Assembly: GCF_002797375.1 (NCBI RefSeq)
Contig: NZ_KZ454941.1
Location: 178,431-242,430, forward strand
Origin: Bacillus sp. FJAT-42315
GTDB taxonomy: Bacteria; Bacillota; Bacilli; Bacillales; Domibacillaceae
DNA: 64,000 nt
Direction of reading: 5' to 3'
The position numbers and the translations under genes were made by a program. Each line of letters starts with the position of its first letter. Position 1 is the first letter of the stretch. Below the pieces are notes generated by a model. The model saw only the letters and a program-made list of their open reading frames with translations. It made no database searches and was not told the origin of the DNA. Positions 8,511 to 17,335 of the stretch are shown in pieces.

Positions 8511-8542
8511 AGCCCCTTCGATTACGGAGGGGCTCTTTTTTG
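8511..8542 (+). terminator. Intrinsic terminator of the ABC importer operon
   Basis: Stem AGCCCCT with AGGGGCT and a 10-base loop, followed by CTTTTTT. Placed about 60 bp after the truncated hydrolase. Confidence 0.88.
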
Positions 8543-8585
8543 ATTTTAGAGTGAAGAAAAACAATATATACTAGACAGTCTGAGA

Positions 8586-8642
8586 GTGGGAGCGTTGTTG
8601 TATAATAGAAATGAGATAATAATTCAGTGTGATAGGAAGTTT
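8586..8642 (+). promoter_or_regulatory. Promoter/leader cassette, copy 2 (NUDIX-helicase operon)
   Basis: TATAAT at 8601-8606 with flanks matching those at 568-621: GTGGGAG upstream and GATAATAA, AGTGTGATAGGAAGTTT downstream. Both copies also follow a CTGAGAGTG segment. It is the only promoter-like sequence seen before the NUDIX gene, leaving a leader of roughly 100 bases that holds the parS site. Confidence 0.55.
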
Positions 8643-8679
8643 CAGACGATTTTTGATTTTTCGACAGGAAACATGAAAT

Positions 8680-8695
8680 TGTTTCACGTGAAACG
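8680..8695. other. parS: parS chromosome-partition site
   Basis: TGTTTCACGTGAAACG matches the Bacillus parS consensus TGTTTCACGTGAAACA at 15 of 16 positions, the only difference being the last base. Spo0J/ParB binds such sites as a CTP-dependent clamp, spreads, and loads SMC condensin. The site lies in the untranslated leader just before the NUDIX start codon. Most parS sites sit in the origin-proximal part of the chromosome, with some farther out. Confidence 0.9.
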
Positions 8696-8715
8696 AATTT
8701 TCGAGGAGGAATATC

Positions 8716-9117
8716 ATGAAAAAAAACATATATGTTGTCGGAGCAGTGATCGTTGAGGAAGGGAAGATTTTATGCGCTCAACGAGGAGAAGGAAAAACTT
8801 TATCATTAAAATGGGAGTTTCCAGGGGGGAAAATCGAGCAAGGTGAATCCCCAGAGGAAGCATTGCGTCGTGAGATCGAAGAAGAGATGCGCTGCCAAAT
8901 TGAGATTGGAGAACAAGTAGAACATACCGTATACGAATATGATTTTGGTATTGTTCATTTAACGACATTTTTCTGCCGAATTGTGGAGGGGGAACCTGTG
9001 TTAACAGAACACGTCGCTGTGAAATGGTTGGCACCGCATGAGTTAGCTTCGTTAGATTGGGCACCAGCAGATATTCCAGCGATTGAGAAGTTGAGTCAAC
9101 TATCTGTGTTGCATTAA
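8716..9117 (+). CDS. NUDIX hydrolase, MutT/8-oxo-dGTP diphosphatase-like
   Basis: A 133-residue NUDIX protein. The NUDIX box starts at GGKIEQGE and continues through REIEEEM near residues 36-58, with the catalytic Glu residues intact; the usual Gly after EExx is replaced by Arg (EEMRC). The short length and N-terminus VVGAVIVEEGKILCAQR match small (deoxy)nucleoside triphosphate pyrophosphohydrolases that clean oxidised or modified dNTPs. GAGGAGGA site upstream. The large helicase gene starts 40 bp later in the same direction, so the two are probably co-transcribed. Confidence 0.9.
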   Translation: MKKNIYVVGAVIVEEGKILCAQRGEGKTLSLKWEFPGGKIEQGESPEEALRREIEEEMRCQIEIGEQVEHTVYEYDFGIVHLTTFFCRIVEGEPVLTEHVAVKWLAPHELASLDWAPADIPAIEKLSQLSVLH

Positions 9118-9156
9118 AAGGCGTTGCTATGAAAAACGTAAAGTACAGGTGATGGA

Positions 9157-12057
9157 ATGAGTAATTTTATTCATAATTTAGAAGCATCATTGCATACAGG
9201 ATTTATTAATCAACAATCGAACCATTTTGGCAACTATCGTCCCAAGTTATTAGTCAATAATGTGCAAAAAAATGAATATGTTTTAACTTCTTTAGTGGAG
9301 GAGTTAGAGCATTGTCAGTCCTTTTTGTTTTCGGTTGCTTTTATTACGGAAAGCGGATTAGCAACGTTAAAGTCTCATTTTCTCGATTTGAAGAGAAAAG
9401 GGGTTAGTGGACGTATTTTAACATCGACTTTTTTACAATTTAATCAGCCGAAAGTGTTTCGGGAGCTGATGAAGATTAGCAATGTAGAAGTTCGGCTAAC
9501 GAATGTAAAAGGGTTTCATTCCAAAGGATACATTTTTACGCATGAGGATTATTATTCATTAATTGTTGGCAGTTCCAACTTGACAGCTCAGGCATTAAAG
9601 GTGAACTACGAATGGAATGTGAAGCTCACTTCTCATGAGGATGGAGAAATTGTTCATCATTTTAAGCAGCAATTTGAAGATGTGTGGCAGCAGTCGGACA
9701 TTTTGAGCGAGCAATGGATTCAAGAGTATGAAAAAATTTATCAGCAGCAGGCTGATAAAAGGTTAGCCGAGCAAGTAATTGAAGGGCCAACTGCTTATCA
9801 AACGAATGCGATCCAAGAGGCGCTCCAAATTCAACCGAATAATATGCAACGAGCGGCGTTAGAGCAAATTGTTCAATTGCGAGCAACAGGGGAGAAAAAG
9901 GGCCTAGTCATTTCTGCCACAGGGACTGGGAAAACGTATCTTTCGGCGTTTGATGTGAGAAGGTTTGCCCCTAAGCGAATGTTGTTTATTGTGCACCGAG
10001 AACAAATTTTACATAAAGCAAAGTCTGATTTTCAAAAAGTGTTAGGTGGGGTAGACGAAGAGTTTGGTATTTTATCAGGTACGAAAAAAGAAACGGACGC
10101 TAAATATTTGTTTGCGACGATTCAGACGATTGCTAAAGAAAACTATTTAGCTTCATTTGATCGTGAAGCATTTGATTATATTTTAATTGATGAAGTACAT
10201 AAAGCCGGGGCCGGTTCGTATCAGCGTGTCATTGATTATTTTCAGCCGCAGTTTTTGATGGGGATGACAGCGACTCCTGAAAGGTCCGATGATTTTAATA
10301 TTTATTCATTATTTGACTATAATATTGCCTATGAAATTCGTTTGCAGGAAGCGTTAGAGGAAGATATGCTCTGTCCGTTTCACTATTTTGGTGTTACCGA
10401 CTTACAATTTAATGGAGAGCTCATTGATGATGCGACGATTTTATCACGGCTTGTGACAGAAGAAAGAGTACAACATCTAGTCGAGAAGATCGAATACTAT
10501 GGATTTTCTGGAGAAACTGTGAAAGGGCTCATTTTTTGCAGTAGAAAACAAGAAGCTGAACAGCTCTCCACGAAATTGAATGAATTGGGTTATCGGACCG
10601 TTGCTTTAACAGGTGACCATTCTCAAGAAGAACGTGAACAACGAGTAATTGAATTAGAAAATGGGAATCTTGACTATATTTTAACAGTAGATATTTTTAA
10701 TGAAGGGATCGACATTCCTAGCATTAATCAAGTCGTGATGTTAAGGCAAACACAATCGAGTATTGTCTTCATTCAGCAGCTTGGGCGGGGTCTTCGTAAA
10801 CACGCATCGAAACATTATGTGACGATTATTGATTTTATCGGAAATTATAAAAATAATTACTTAATTCCGGTCGCATTATCAGGCGATCGTACGCAAAACA
10901 AAGATAATATTCGTCGAAAAACGATTGATACGAGCTATATTAAAGGGGTCTCGACGATTCATTTTGAAGAAATCGCGAAAAAGCAAATTTTACAATCGAT
11001 TAGTGAAAGCCGCCTAACAAAATTAGCAATGTTAAGGGAAGCCTTTGTCGAGTTGAAGAATCGATTAGGAAAAGTGCCTTTACTATATGATTTTATCAAC
11101 AATCATTCCATTGATCCGTTAGTGATCGTTAATGAACATGCCAATTATTATCAATTTTTAGCGAAAGTAAAAGAGGATGTTCCTGTCATATCAGTCGATG
11201 AAAACAATGTGTTAACGATGCTGTCGCAGGAAGTGTTAGATGGTAAGAGGAGAAATGAGCTGATTTTATTAGATATGCTAATGGATGAGAGAGAGGTGAG
11301 GGTTGAAACCTATTTCTCCCGCTTGCAGCAATATCAATGTTCAACAGACGAGGCAGTGATTCGTTCAGTTCATCGTTTATTTGATTTATCTTTCTTCACA
11401 CAAAGCCAGCAGAAAAAATATGGCGAGCAACCGATTGTTGAACTCACGGCCGATCAAAAATATCTTTTTCACTCAAATATAAAATCAAGTTTAGATAAAA
11501 ATAAATTTTTCGAGGAAATGGTTAAAGATATCATTAAGTGTGGTCTGGAAAATGCTGAAAAATATCGCAGTGAGGAAGTATTCACTTTGTATGAAAAATA
11601 TTCCCGAAAAGATGCCTGTAAGTTATTAAGCTGGGAAAACGATGAAAGCTCTACGGTGTATGGCTACAAAACGAAGTATCAGTCTTGCATTATATTCGTT
11701 ACGTATCATAAGCAGGATGAGATTGAGGCAAGTGTCAATTATGGGGATGAGTTTTTAAGCCCTAATCTGTTCAAGTGGTATACAAGAAGCAACCGGACGC
11801 TACAGTCAAAAGAAGTGCAAACGATTATAGAAGCAGAGAGAAGAGGCATCGATATTCATATATTTGTAAAAAAGGATAATGACGAAGGTCGGGATTTTTA
11901 TTATTTAGGAAAAGCAGTTCCTGAGCCGTCAAGCATTGAACAGACAACGATGAAGGACAAGCATGACAAGGAGATTCCTGTTGTTTGTATGAATTTAGTG
12001 ATGGAGCAACCTGTGCCACATCAGCTTTATCATTATATTAAGAGCGGAGAGGAATGA
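9157..12057 (+). CDS. PLD-like nuclease / superfamily II helicase / DUF3427 protein
   Basis: A 966-residue multidomain protein. Residues about 30-185 are a phospholipase-D-like nuclease domain with one HKD motif (H121-x-K123, then GSSN at 138-141). Residues about 225-600 are a superfamily II helicase: Walker A SATGTGKT (253-260), DEVH box (345-348), TATP (371-374) and motif VI QQLGRGLRKH. The remaining 350 residues fit DUF3427. A single HKD motif implies dimerisation for cleavage. The architecture resembles DNA-processing or restriction-like enzymes rather than housekeeping helicases. It follows a NUDIX gene and overlaps or abuts an MFS gene. Domain calls are firm; a defence or repair role is inference. 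Confidence 0.9.
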   Translation: MSNFIHNLEASLHTGFINQQSNHFGNYRPKLLVNNVQKNEYVLTSLVEELEHCQSFLFSVAFITESGLATLKSHFLDLKRKGVSGRILTSTFLQFNQPKVFRELMKISNVEVRLTNVKGFHSKGYIFTHEDYYSLIVGSSNLTAQALKVNYEWNVKLTSHEDGEIVHHFKQQFEDVWQQSDILSEQWIQEYEKIYQQQADKRLAEQVIEGPTAYQTNAIQEALQIQPNNMQRAALEQIVQLRATGEKKGLVISATGTGKTYLSAFDVRRFAPKRMLFIVHREQILHKAKSDFQKVLGGVDEEFGILSGTKKETDAKYLFATIQTIAKENYLASFDREAFDYILIDEVHKAGAGSYQRVIDYFQPQFLMGMTATPERSDDFNIYSLFDYNIAYEIRLQEALEEDMLCPFHYFGVTDLQFNGELIDDATILSRLVTEERVQHLVEKIEYYGFSGETVKGLIFCSRKQEAEQLSTKLNELGYRTVALTGDHSQEEREQRVIELENGNLDYILTVDIFNEGIDIPSINQVVMLRQTQSSIVFIQQLGRGLRKHASKHYVTIIDFIGNYKNNYLIPVALSGDRTQNKDNIRRKTIDTSYIKGVSTIHFEEIAKKQILQSISESRLTKLAMLREAFVELKNRLGKVPLLYDFINNHSIDPLVIVNEHANYYQFLAKVKEDVPVISVDENNVLTMLSQEVLDGKRRNELILLDMLMDEREVRVETYFSRLQQYQCSTDEAVIRSVHRLFDLSFFTQSQQKKYGEQPIVELTADQKYLFHSNIKSSLDKNKFFEEMVKDIIKCGLENAEKYRSEEVFTLYEKYSRKDACKLLSWENDESSTVYGYKTKYQSCIIFVTYHKQDEIEASVNYGDEFLSPNLFKWYTRSNRTLQSKEVQTIIEAERRGIDIHIFVKKDNDEGRDFYYLGKAVPEPSSIEQTTMKDKHDKEIPVVCMNLVMEQPVPHQLYHYIKSGEE

Positions 12058-12077
12058 ATGGATGGGAGGTGCAAACG

Positions 12078-13307
12078 GTGAACTTGCCCAAAGAGGGTAT
12101 TAAAGAAAATCTTATTCAATTTTTTTTGTTAGTAGTGATTAATCTATTTGTTGGTTCGATGGTAGGGATCGAACGAACGGTTTTACCGATCGTCGGTGAA
12201 GAGCAGTTTGGGTTAGCTTCTACCAGTGCCGCTCTTTCCTTTATTATTAGTTTTGGTTTTTCAAAGGCTATGGTCAATTATTTTGCTGGACAAATTGCGG
12301 ATCGATTCGGTAGAAGAAGGGTTCTTTTGATCGGATGGATGATAGGGTTATTTGTGCCGGTATTGATTATTTTTGCCCATGCATGGTGGGTGATTGTGTT
12401 GGCAAATATCTTATTAGGAATCAATCAAGGACTCACTTGGTCGATGACTGTGAATATGAAAATTGATCTAGCTAAAGCGAATCAACGAGGAACAGCGGCT
12501 GGATTGAATGAGTTTGCGGGTTATTCTGGTGTGGCGATCATGGCAGCTGTTTCAGGTTATATTGCTTCGTCCTATTCGCTACGGCCAGAGCCGTTTTATT
12601 TAGGAATTGTCATTGTGGTTGTTGGGCTTGTTTTATCTTTTTTTGCAAGGGATACTAAACAGTATGTAAACGCTCAAGTTCAAGATGATTCCACTCATCA
12701 GTATTCCTCTAAAGAAGTATTTCAGTTGACAACTTGGAAGAATAAAAATCTTTCGAGTATTAGTTTTGCTGGATTAACAACCAATTTAAAAGATGGAATG
12801 GCGTGGGGGCTTTTTCCGATATATTTTACAACTGTCGGTTTAAACGTTAGTCAAATCGGAACAATTGTTGCCTTGTACCCAGCATCATGGGGGATATTTC
12901 AGCTAGTAACAGGAATGTGGAGTGATAAAATCGGGCGGAAAAAATTGATTGTTTCGGGAATGTGGTTACAGGCCTTTGCTCTGTGGCTCATCTTATTCGT
13001 CAATCATTTTTCGTTATGGATAGTAGGCTCCATTCTGTTAGGTTTAGGTACTGCCATGGTGTACCCCACGTTGCAAGCGGCCATTAGTGATGTGGCCGCA
13101 TCGAACTGGCGAGCGTCCTCGATGGGAGTTTATCGTTTTTGGAGAGACAGTGGGTATGCATTTGGGGCGTTAATGGCTGGACTGATTACAGATATAATAG
13201 GCGTTTCTTGGGCTATTGGACTAGTAGCTTTACTCCCTTTCATCGCTGGAGTCAATGCTAGTTTGCGTATGAATGAAACGTTACCAAATAAAATAGGGAC
13301 AACATAA
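12078..13307 (+). CDS. Major facilitator superfamily transporter
   Basis: About 409 residues with 12 predicted helices. MFS motif A is seen in both halves (GQIADRFGRRR and GMWSDKIGRKK). Two starts are possible: ATG 12054, which overlaps the helicase stop as ATGA, or GTG 12078 after GGGAGGTG; the GTG has the better ribosome binding site. Closest general resemblance is to drug or metabolite exporters. The substrate is unknown. Its coupling to the helicase gene may be simple neighbourhood rather than shared function. Confidence 0.88.
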   Translation: MNLPKEGIKENLIQFFLLVVINLFVGSMVGIERTVLPIVGEEQFGLASTSAALSFIISFGFSKAMVNYFAGQIADRFGRRRVLLIGWMIGLFVPVLIIFAHAWWVIVLANILLGINQGLTWSMTVNMKIDLAKANQRGTAAGLNEFAGYSGVAIMAAVSGYIASSYSLRPEPFYLGIVIVVVGLVLSFFARDTKQYVNAQVQDDSTHQYSSKEVFQLTTWKNKNLSSISFAGLTTNLKDGMAWGLFPIYFTTVGLNVSQIGTIVALYPASWGIFQLVTGMWSDKIGRKKLIVSGMWLQAFALWLILFVNHFSLWIVGSILLGLGTAMVYPTLQAAISDVAASNWRASSMGVYRFWRDSGYAFGALMAGLITDIIGVSWAIGLVALLPFIAGVNASLRMNETLPNKIGTT

Positions 13308-13317
13308 AGCGAAGAAG

Positions 13318-13358
13318 CCATCAGGAAGGAAGAAATTCCTTTTTGATGGTTTTTTTTA
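13318..13358 (+). terminator. Intrinsic terminator after MFS gene
   Basis: Interrupted stem CCATCA-AAGGAA with TTCCTT-TGATGG and nine T residues. It closes the NUDIX-helicase-MFS unit. Confidence 0.85.
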
Positions 13359-13454
13359 TTTGAAAAATAGTTGTTGAATTCAATTGTTTTATTTTTGTAA
13401 AATTCCTTTTTGACTAGGTATAAATATCTATATATTCATGTATAGTTATATCTA

Positions 13455-13473
13455 AATAATAATTATCATTATT
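13455..13473. promoter_or_regulatory. Candidate Fur box before chemoreceptor gene
   Basis: AATAATAATTATCATTATT matches 15 of 19 positions of the classical Fur box GATAATGATAATCATTATC. It lies about 105 bp upstream of the chemoreceptor start in a region of very high A+T, so chance similarity is a real possibility. Confidence 0.45.
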
Positions 13474-13578
13474 TTTATTACATAAAGACAAGTTAGAGGT
13501 TATTACTAAATTTTGTAAAAAAATAGTCGTGTAATTATCCATTTGGTTAGCAGGCATATAGTTAAGGAGGTTTGTAGC

Positions 13579-15264
13579 ATGCAGTTGAAACTTGGCACCA
13601 AGATTAATTTAATGGTGATTGGTGTTATTCTTGTTTTGTCCACAGTTGTAGGCGTCGTCGTCACTCAACAAATCACTAAAGGAATTGAAGAATTTGCTGT
13701 TGAAAAGGCAAAAAGTGATTTAAGTCTTACTTATCGGTATATTGATCAAAAATATAGCGGAGAATGGGAAATTAAGAATAATCAGTTATATAAAGGGACG
13801 ACGCTAATTAATGAGAACTATGAAGTCATTGATGACATTGGCAAGGATACGGGAGGTACCATCACGATTTTTCAAGGGGATATACGTGTATCGACCAATG
13901 TGAAGGATGGGGAAAATCGTGCCATTGGAACGAAAGCTGCTCCTGAAGTCATTGAGAAGGTTCTTAAACAAGGGGAAGAGTATTATGGTGAAGCTGAAGT
14001 AGCTGGACATACATATCAAACGGCTTATATGCCTCTCAAGAATGTAAATAATGAAGTTGTCGGTATTTTATATATGGGGGCCTCACAACAAATTATTGAT
14101 GAAGTGTTATCTCAATTTTTTGTGGCATTTTTAATAATTTTAGTCATTATGATTATGCTTTCCTGTGGGGTAGCCTATTGGTTTACGAAAAGAATAAAAA
14201 CAAGATTGAGCAATTTGACTGTGGCACTTGAACAAGCAGGAAAGGGAGATTTCACGGCCAAAGTCAATGATACAGCCGGGGATGAATTAAGCAGTCTTTC
14301 CACTAGCTTTAATCAGATGGTTGCCAATCTTAAAGAGATGACGAATGAAGTGATGGTGACTTCTGAGCATCTTGCTTCTTCATCGGAGCAGTTAACAGCC
14401 AGTGCAGAGCAAACGAGTCAGGCGACAGAGAGTATTGTGCAATCGATTCAACAAGTAGCCAGCGGAGCTGAACATTCGACGGATAGTATCCAGGAAAGCT
14501 CTGTTGCATTAGAAGAAGTGAGTAAAGGGGTGCAATCGATTGCAGAGAATGCCACTTTCATTTCAGAAGTGAGTGTTCAAACAGCTCAAAAAGCAAAAGA
14601 GGGAGGAGGGTTTGTCAGTCAGACCGTTGAACAGATGAAGGCGATTAATCGATCTGTTCATGAAAGTGGAGACATTGTTCGATCATTAGATGAGCGCTCG
14701 AAGCAAATTGGAGAGATTACGAAAGTGATTAACGACATTTCGGCACAGACCAATTTGCTAGCGTTAAATGCAGCAATTGAAGCGGCAAGAGCTGGCGAAC
14801 ATGGAAAAGGCTTCGCGATCGTAGCGGAAGAGGTGCGTAAACTAGCCGAGCAATCTCAACAATCGTCGGCACAGATTTCTAGCTTAATTGTGGATATTCA
14901 GAAAGATATGGTTCAATCTCACGAATCGATTGAACAAGTGACAGTAGAGGTAAAAGATGGTTTAAATATTGTTCATCATACAGAAGTAAACTTTCAAGAA
15001 ATTTTGCAATTGATGGATGAGTTAGCGGATCATATTGAACAAATGGCTGCTACAGCACAAGAAGTATCAGCAAGTACGGAAGAAGTATCAGCAACGGTGC
15101 ATGGCATGACTGAAATTTCAAATGAGACGTCGATGCATTCACAAACGGTAGCATCTGCGGCAGAAGAGCAATTAGCTTCAGTAGAAGAAATAGCCGCCTC
15201 TTCTCAAGCGTTGTCTAGTCGAGCAGAGGATCTACAACAACTAGTTAGTAAGTTTAAGGTGTAA
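13579..15264 (+). CDS. Methyl-accepting chemotaxis protein with single Cache sensor
   Basis: A 561-residue chemoreceptor. The start is ATG 13579, 9 bp after AAGGAGG; the longer TTG reading covers the ribosome binding site. First helix at residues 8-30, then an extracellular Cache-type domain ([32 protein letters not shown]), second helix about 180-205, HAMP, and the cytoplasmic signalling hairpin with the conserved tip [13 protein letters not shown] preceded by [20 protein letters not shown]. It would couple to CheW/CheA. The ligand is unknown; a Fur-like box upstream hints at an iron link. Confidence 0.93.
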   Translation: MQLKLGTKINLMVIGVILVLSTVVGVVVTQQITKGIEEFAVEKAKSDLSLTYRYIDQKYSGEWEIKNNQLYKGTTLINENYEVIDDIGKDTGGTITIFQGDIRVSTNVKDGENRAIGTKAAPEVIEKVLKQGEEYYGEAEVAGHTYQTAYMPLKNVNNEVVGILYMGASQQIIDEVLSQFFVAFLIILVIMIMLSCGVAYWFTKRIKTRLSNLTVALEQAGKGDFTAKVNDTAGDELSSLSTSFNQMVANLKEMTNEVMVTSEHLASSSEQLTASAEQTSQATESIVQSIQQVASGAEHSTDSIQESSVALEEVSKGVQSIAENATFISEVSVQTAQKAKEGGGFVSQTVEQMKAINRSVHESGDIVRSLDERSKQIGEITKVINDISAQTNLLALNAAIEAARAGEHGKGFAIVAEEVRKLAEQSQQSSAQISSLIVDIQKDMVQSHESIEQVTVEVKDGLNIVHHTEVNFQEILQLMDELADHIEQMAATAQEVSASTEEVSATVHGMTEISNETSMHSQTVASAAEEQLASVEEIAASSQALSSRAEDLQQLVSKFKV

Positions 15265-15347
15265 GAAAGTAGTAATCCAGTCAAAGAAGCTACCAGAAAA
15301 CCAAAGAAAAGCTATACAAGGTCGAAGAAAGTCTACATAAAGCTCAA
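15259..15347 (+). repeat. 20-21-bp periodic degenerate repeat (locus 1)
   Basis: Similar segments of the form G-T-C-R-AAGAA start at 15259, 15280, 15300, 15321 and, more weakly, 15342, with steps of 21, 20, 21 and 21 bp. The first copy overlaps the stop codon of the chemoreceptor gene. The units resemble those of the 41-bp tandem array at 42524 (GTCGAAGAAA is shared). Confidence 0.6.
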
Positions 15348-15349
15348 AC

Positions 15350-15384
15350 CCCAAGCACCATCTTCAATCTAGACGGTGCCTGGG
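15350..15384. terminator. Hairpin between convergent chemoreceptor and small gene
   Basis: CCCAAGCACC pairs with GGTGCCTGGG (one mismatch) around an AT-rich loop, followed by ATTTATTT on the plus strand. It lies between convergent genes and may serve both directions, although the T tract is weak. Confidence 0.55.
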
Positions 15385-15386
15385 AT

Positions 15387-15542
15387 TTATTTCGTTTTGG
15401 TTTCCTTTTGGTCGATAAGTTGAAGATATAGGTTGCGTACTACATGCGTTTTATACTGTTCAAGCTTCCGGCCTTCTAGTTTTGTAATATTGGCTTGTTT
15501 TAATTGTTGGATGAACCAGCCTTTTGAATATAAATGGGCCAC
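15387..15542 (-). CDS. Small YflJ-like (DUF2639) protein
   Basis: A 51-residue product starting at GTG (15542), with a GGAGGAGG site 9 bp upstream. The sequence begins VAHLYSKGWFIQQLK and continues with KLEGRKLEQYKTHVVRNLY, which matches the pattern I recall for the short DUF2639/YflJ proteins of Bacillus (YSKGW...K-LE--K...LY). It is strongly basic and soluble. No function is known for the family. It is convergent with the chemoreceptor gene. Confidence 0.75.
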   Translation of the reverse strand: MAHLYSKGWFIQQLKQANITKLEGRKLEQYKTHVVRNLYLQLIDQKETKTK

Positions 15543-15617
15543 GAGTAGAAACCTCCTCCATCATTCAGGTTAACAACAATATATGGAGGAGCTACAAAAG
15601 AAGTGCCCATTACTTGA

Positions 15618-16532
15618 TTATTTCTCTACATATATTTCTCCAAGTATTTCTTTCAGTTGATATTCGTCGGAACAAAGTTCTTTTTCGATAAATGATCGGA
15701 CGGCACTTGGCTCTAAATCGTACATTATTTCTAGTTCTTTTGAAAATAACCGAGCTTCTTTTTCAAGAAGGCGAGACAGGACGGGTAGTGGCTCAGGTTG
15801 CAATTGATCCGTTGCTAGTGCTTGCATTAACCCTTTCACGTAATAATCCACAGGCCGGGCCCCAACGATTTTGACGCCTTTGCTTTCTTCATTCACGATA
15901 ATGATAGTTGGAAACCCACGTACACCGAGAGAGCGTGCAAGTGCAAAGTCTTGATCTAACAATTGTTGTCCAGTTGTTGTTTCTGCTTCTTTTACAATGG
16001 TTTCTCCATCAAGTCCTATCTGATTGACAATATCAATCAATATTTCTTTTTCCCCGATATTTTGATTAAAGGCAAATACAGCTTCTCGTGCTCGGCGTAA
16101 ATAAACGTTAGCGAGTTGCTCGTCACTTTGTTGAATGATTTTAAACACGCGAGCAGCTGGATAAGAAGATTGGATCGGATTATTTAGCCATAATGATCCA
16201 TCAATTGGCATCCGTGAATGCTCGCCCACTTCTTTCCAATGATCAGCCACATCAGCTGGACGACCAATCCCATTTTTCACATCAGCAAATCCATCCCAGC
16301 TTTTTAACAATCCACCCATTACTGTGTGCATCGTAAAGTAATGTCCATACTGTTGTTCAAACCGGCGTAAAGCAGGTTCGAGAGCCCAACAGTGGGAGCA
16401 AATTGGATCAGTGACATAATAAAGATTGATCTTTTTTTGAGGTGGATTGAAATCAATCAAGTCCATTGTGTCCTCTGTTGATTCTCCGCAAACCCCTGTT
16501 TCTAGATCACACATCATATTACTTTTTTTCAT
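15618..16532 (-). CDS. DsbA-family thioredoxin-fold oxidoreductase (FrnE/SpxH-like)
   Basis: A 304-residue protein with active site CSHC in YYVTDPICSHCWALEPALRRF (about residues 40-60) and the cis-Pro loop RGFPTIII near residue 205. A Cys-rich N-terminal tail (MCDLETGVCGES) precedes the fold. The TDP-C-x-x-CW-LEP signature is that of the FrnE/SpxH(YjbH) branch of DsbA-like proteins, which act in the cytoplasm in polyketide, disulfide or Spx-turnover roles. No signal peptide. It diverges from the TetR/ABC/OsmC operon, which also points to thiol chemistry. Confidence 0.85.
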   Translation of the reverse strand: MKKSNMMCDLETGVCGESTEDTMDLIDFNPPQKKINLYYVTDPICSHCWALEPALRRFEQQYGHYFTMHTVMGGLLKSWDGFADVKNGIGRPADVADHWKEVGEHSRMPIDGSLWLNNPIQSSYPAARVFKIIQQSDEQLANVYLRRAREAVFAFNQNIGEKEILIDIVNQIGLDGETIVKEAETTTGQQLLDQDFALARSLGVRGFPTIIIVNEESKGVKIVGARPVDYYVKGLMQALATDQLQPEPLPVLSRLLEKEARLFSKELEIMYDLEPSAVRSFIEKELCSDEYQLKEILGEIYVEK

Positions 16533-16669
16533 AATACCCCTCCTTGTTTAAATAATATACTTAGTATAAAAAAGATACCAACTGTAAAACCTTATACTAA
16601 AATAATTCCGATAAAACTAATAGTATTTATTGACTTAATTCGATTTGTTTTGTAGGATATAAATTAAAT

Positions 16670-16687
16670 TGACTGACTAATCAATCG
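16670..16687. promoter_or_regulatory. Candidate TetR-type operator
   Basis: TGACTGACTAATCAATCG has the TGANTGA-N4-TCANTCA arrangement of TetR-family operators such as that of Bacillus FadR, with one mismatch in the right arm. It lies just before the ribosome binding site of the TetR-family gene, so autoregulation is likely. Confidence 0.55.
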
Positions 16688-16701
16688 AGAGGGGGGGAAG
16701 G

Positions 16702-17322
16702 ATGAGCGAAGCAAGTCACAATGTAGATCGAAGGGAGCAAATTTTGCAAATTTCGTTGCAATTATTTGCTAGCCGAGGTTATCATAAGACAAAAATTTCC
16801 GATATTGTCAGTGGAGTGGGTGTCGCTCAAGGGACTTTCTACTGGTACTTCAAAAGCAAAGAAGCCATTGCCTTAGAAATTATCCATAAAGGAACGCAGA
16901 GCTTATTAGAAGTGGTATCAAAAGGGTATCGTCAATCTCCTGGCACTGTGCAAGATACGGTGAAAGCATCTGAGCGTTTGTTTGAAAACTTATTCTTGTT
17001 TTCACAGGACAACAAATTTTTTATGGAGATTTTGCTACGAGGGATGGAAAGTGAGGCTTCTATTCATGAAGCCATTATGGAGACGCGACTCCAGATCGAA
17101 GAAGCTTTTAAGAAAAACATTGAACGTGCCATTGAATTTGGGATTTTGCCGAATAATGATCCTTCCATCCAATCGGCGTTATTAGTCAGTTTGCTAGAAG
17201 GTATTTTATCAAAATGGTTGTTTGGCCCGATTACGACTCATTCAAAATTACATCAAAAAACGGCCAATGAGTTAGCAAAGGAAGTAGTTCGGTTTGAATT
17301 TTTTGGACTATTAGGAATATAG
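16702..17322 (+). CDS. TetR/AcrR-family transcriptional regulator
   Basis: A 206-residue regulator. The N-terminal helix-turn-helix is standard (REQILQISLQLFASRGYHKT, then GVAQGTFYWYFKSKEAI). The C-terminal ligand domain is all helical. An exceptionally G-rich ribosome binding site precedes ATG 16702. It is the first gene of a unit with an amino-acid-type ABC importer and an OsmC protein, and it diverges from the DsbA-like gene, so it may control both directions through the palindrome in the shared region. Confidence 0.92.
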   Translation: MSEASHNVDRREQILQISLQLFASRGYHKTKISDIVSGVGVAQGTFYWYFKSKEAIALEIIHKGTQSLLEVVSKGYRQSPGTVQDTVKASERLFENLFLFSQDNKFFMEILLRGMESEASIHEAIMETRLQIEEAFKKNIERAIEFGILPNNDPSIQSALLVSLLEGILSKWLFGPITTHSKLHQKTANELAKEVVRFEFFGLLGI

Positions 17323-17335
17323 AAAGGGAGAAAAT

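Noticed and set aside
638-12057. Methyltransferase at 638 as modification partner of the PLD-helicase
   Set aside because: It lacks DNA-methylase motifs such as a full NPPY/DPPY block in proper context, and 7 kb with another operon separates the two.
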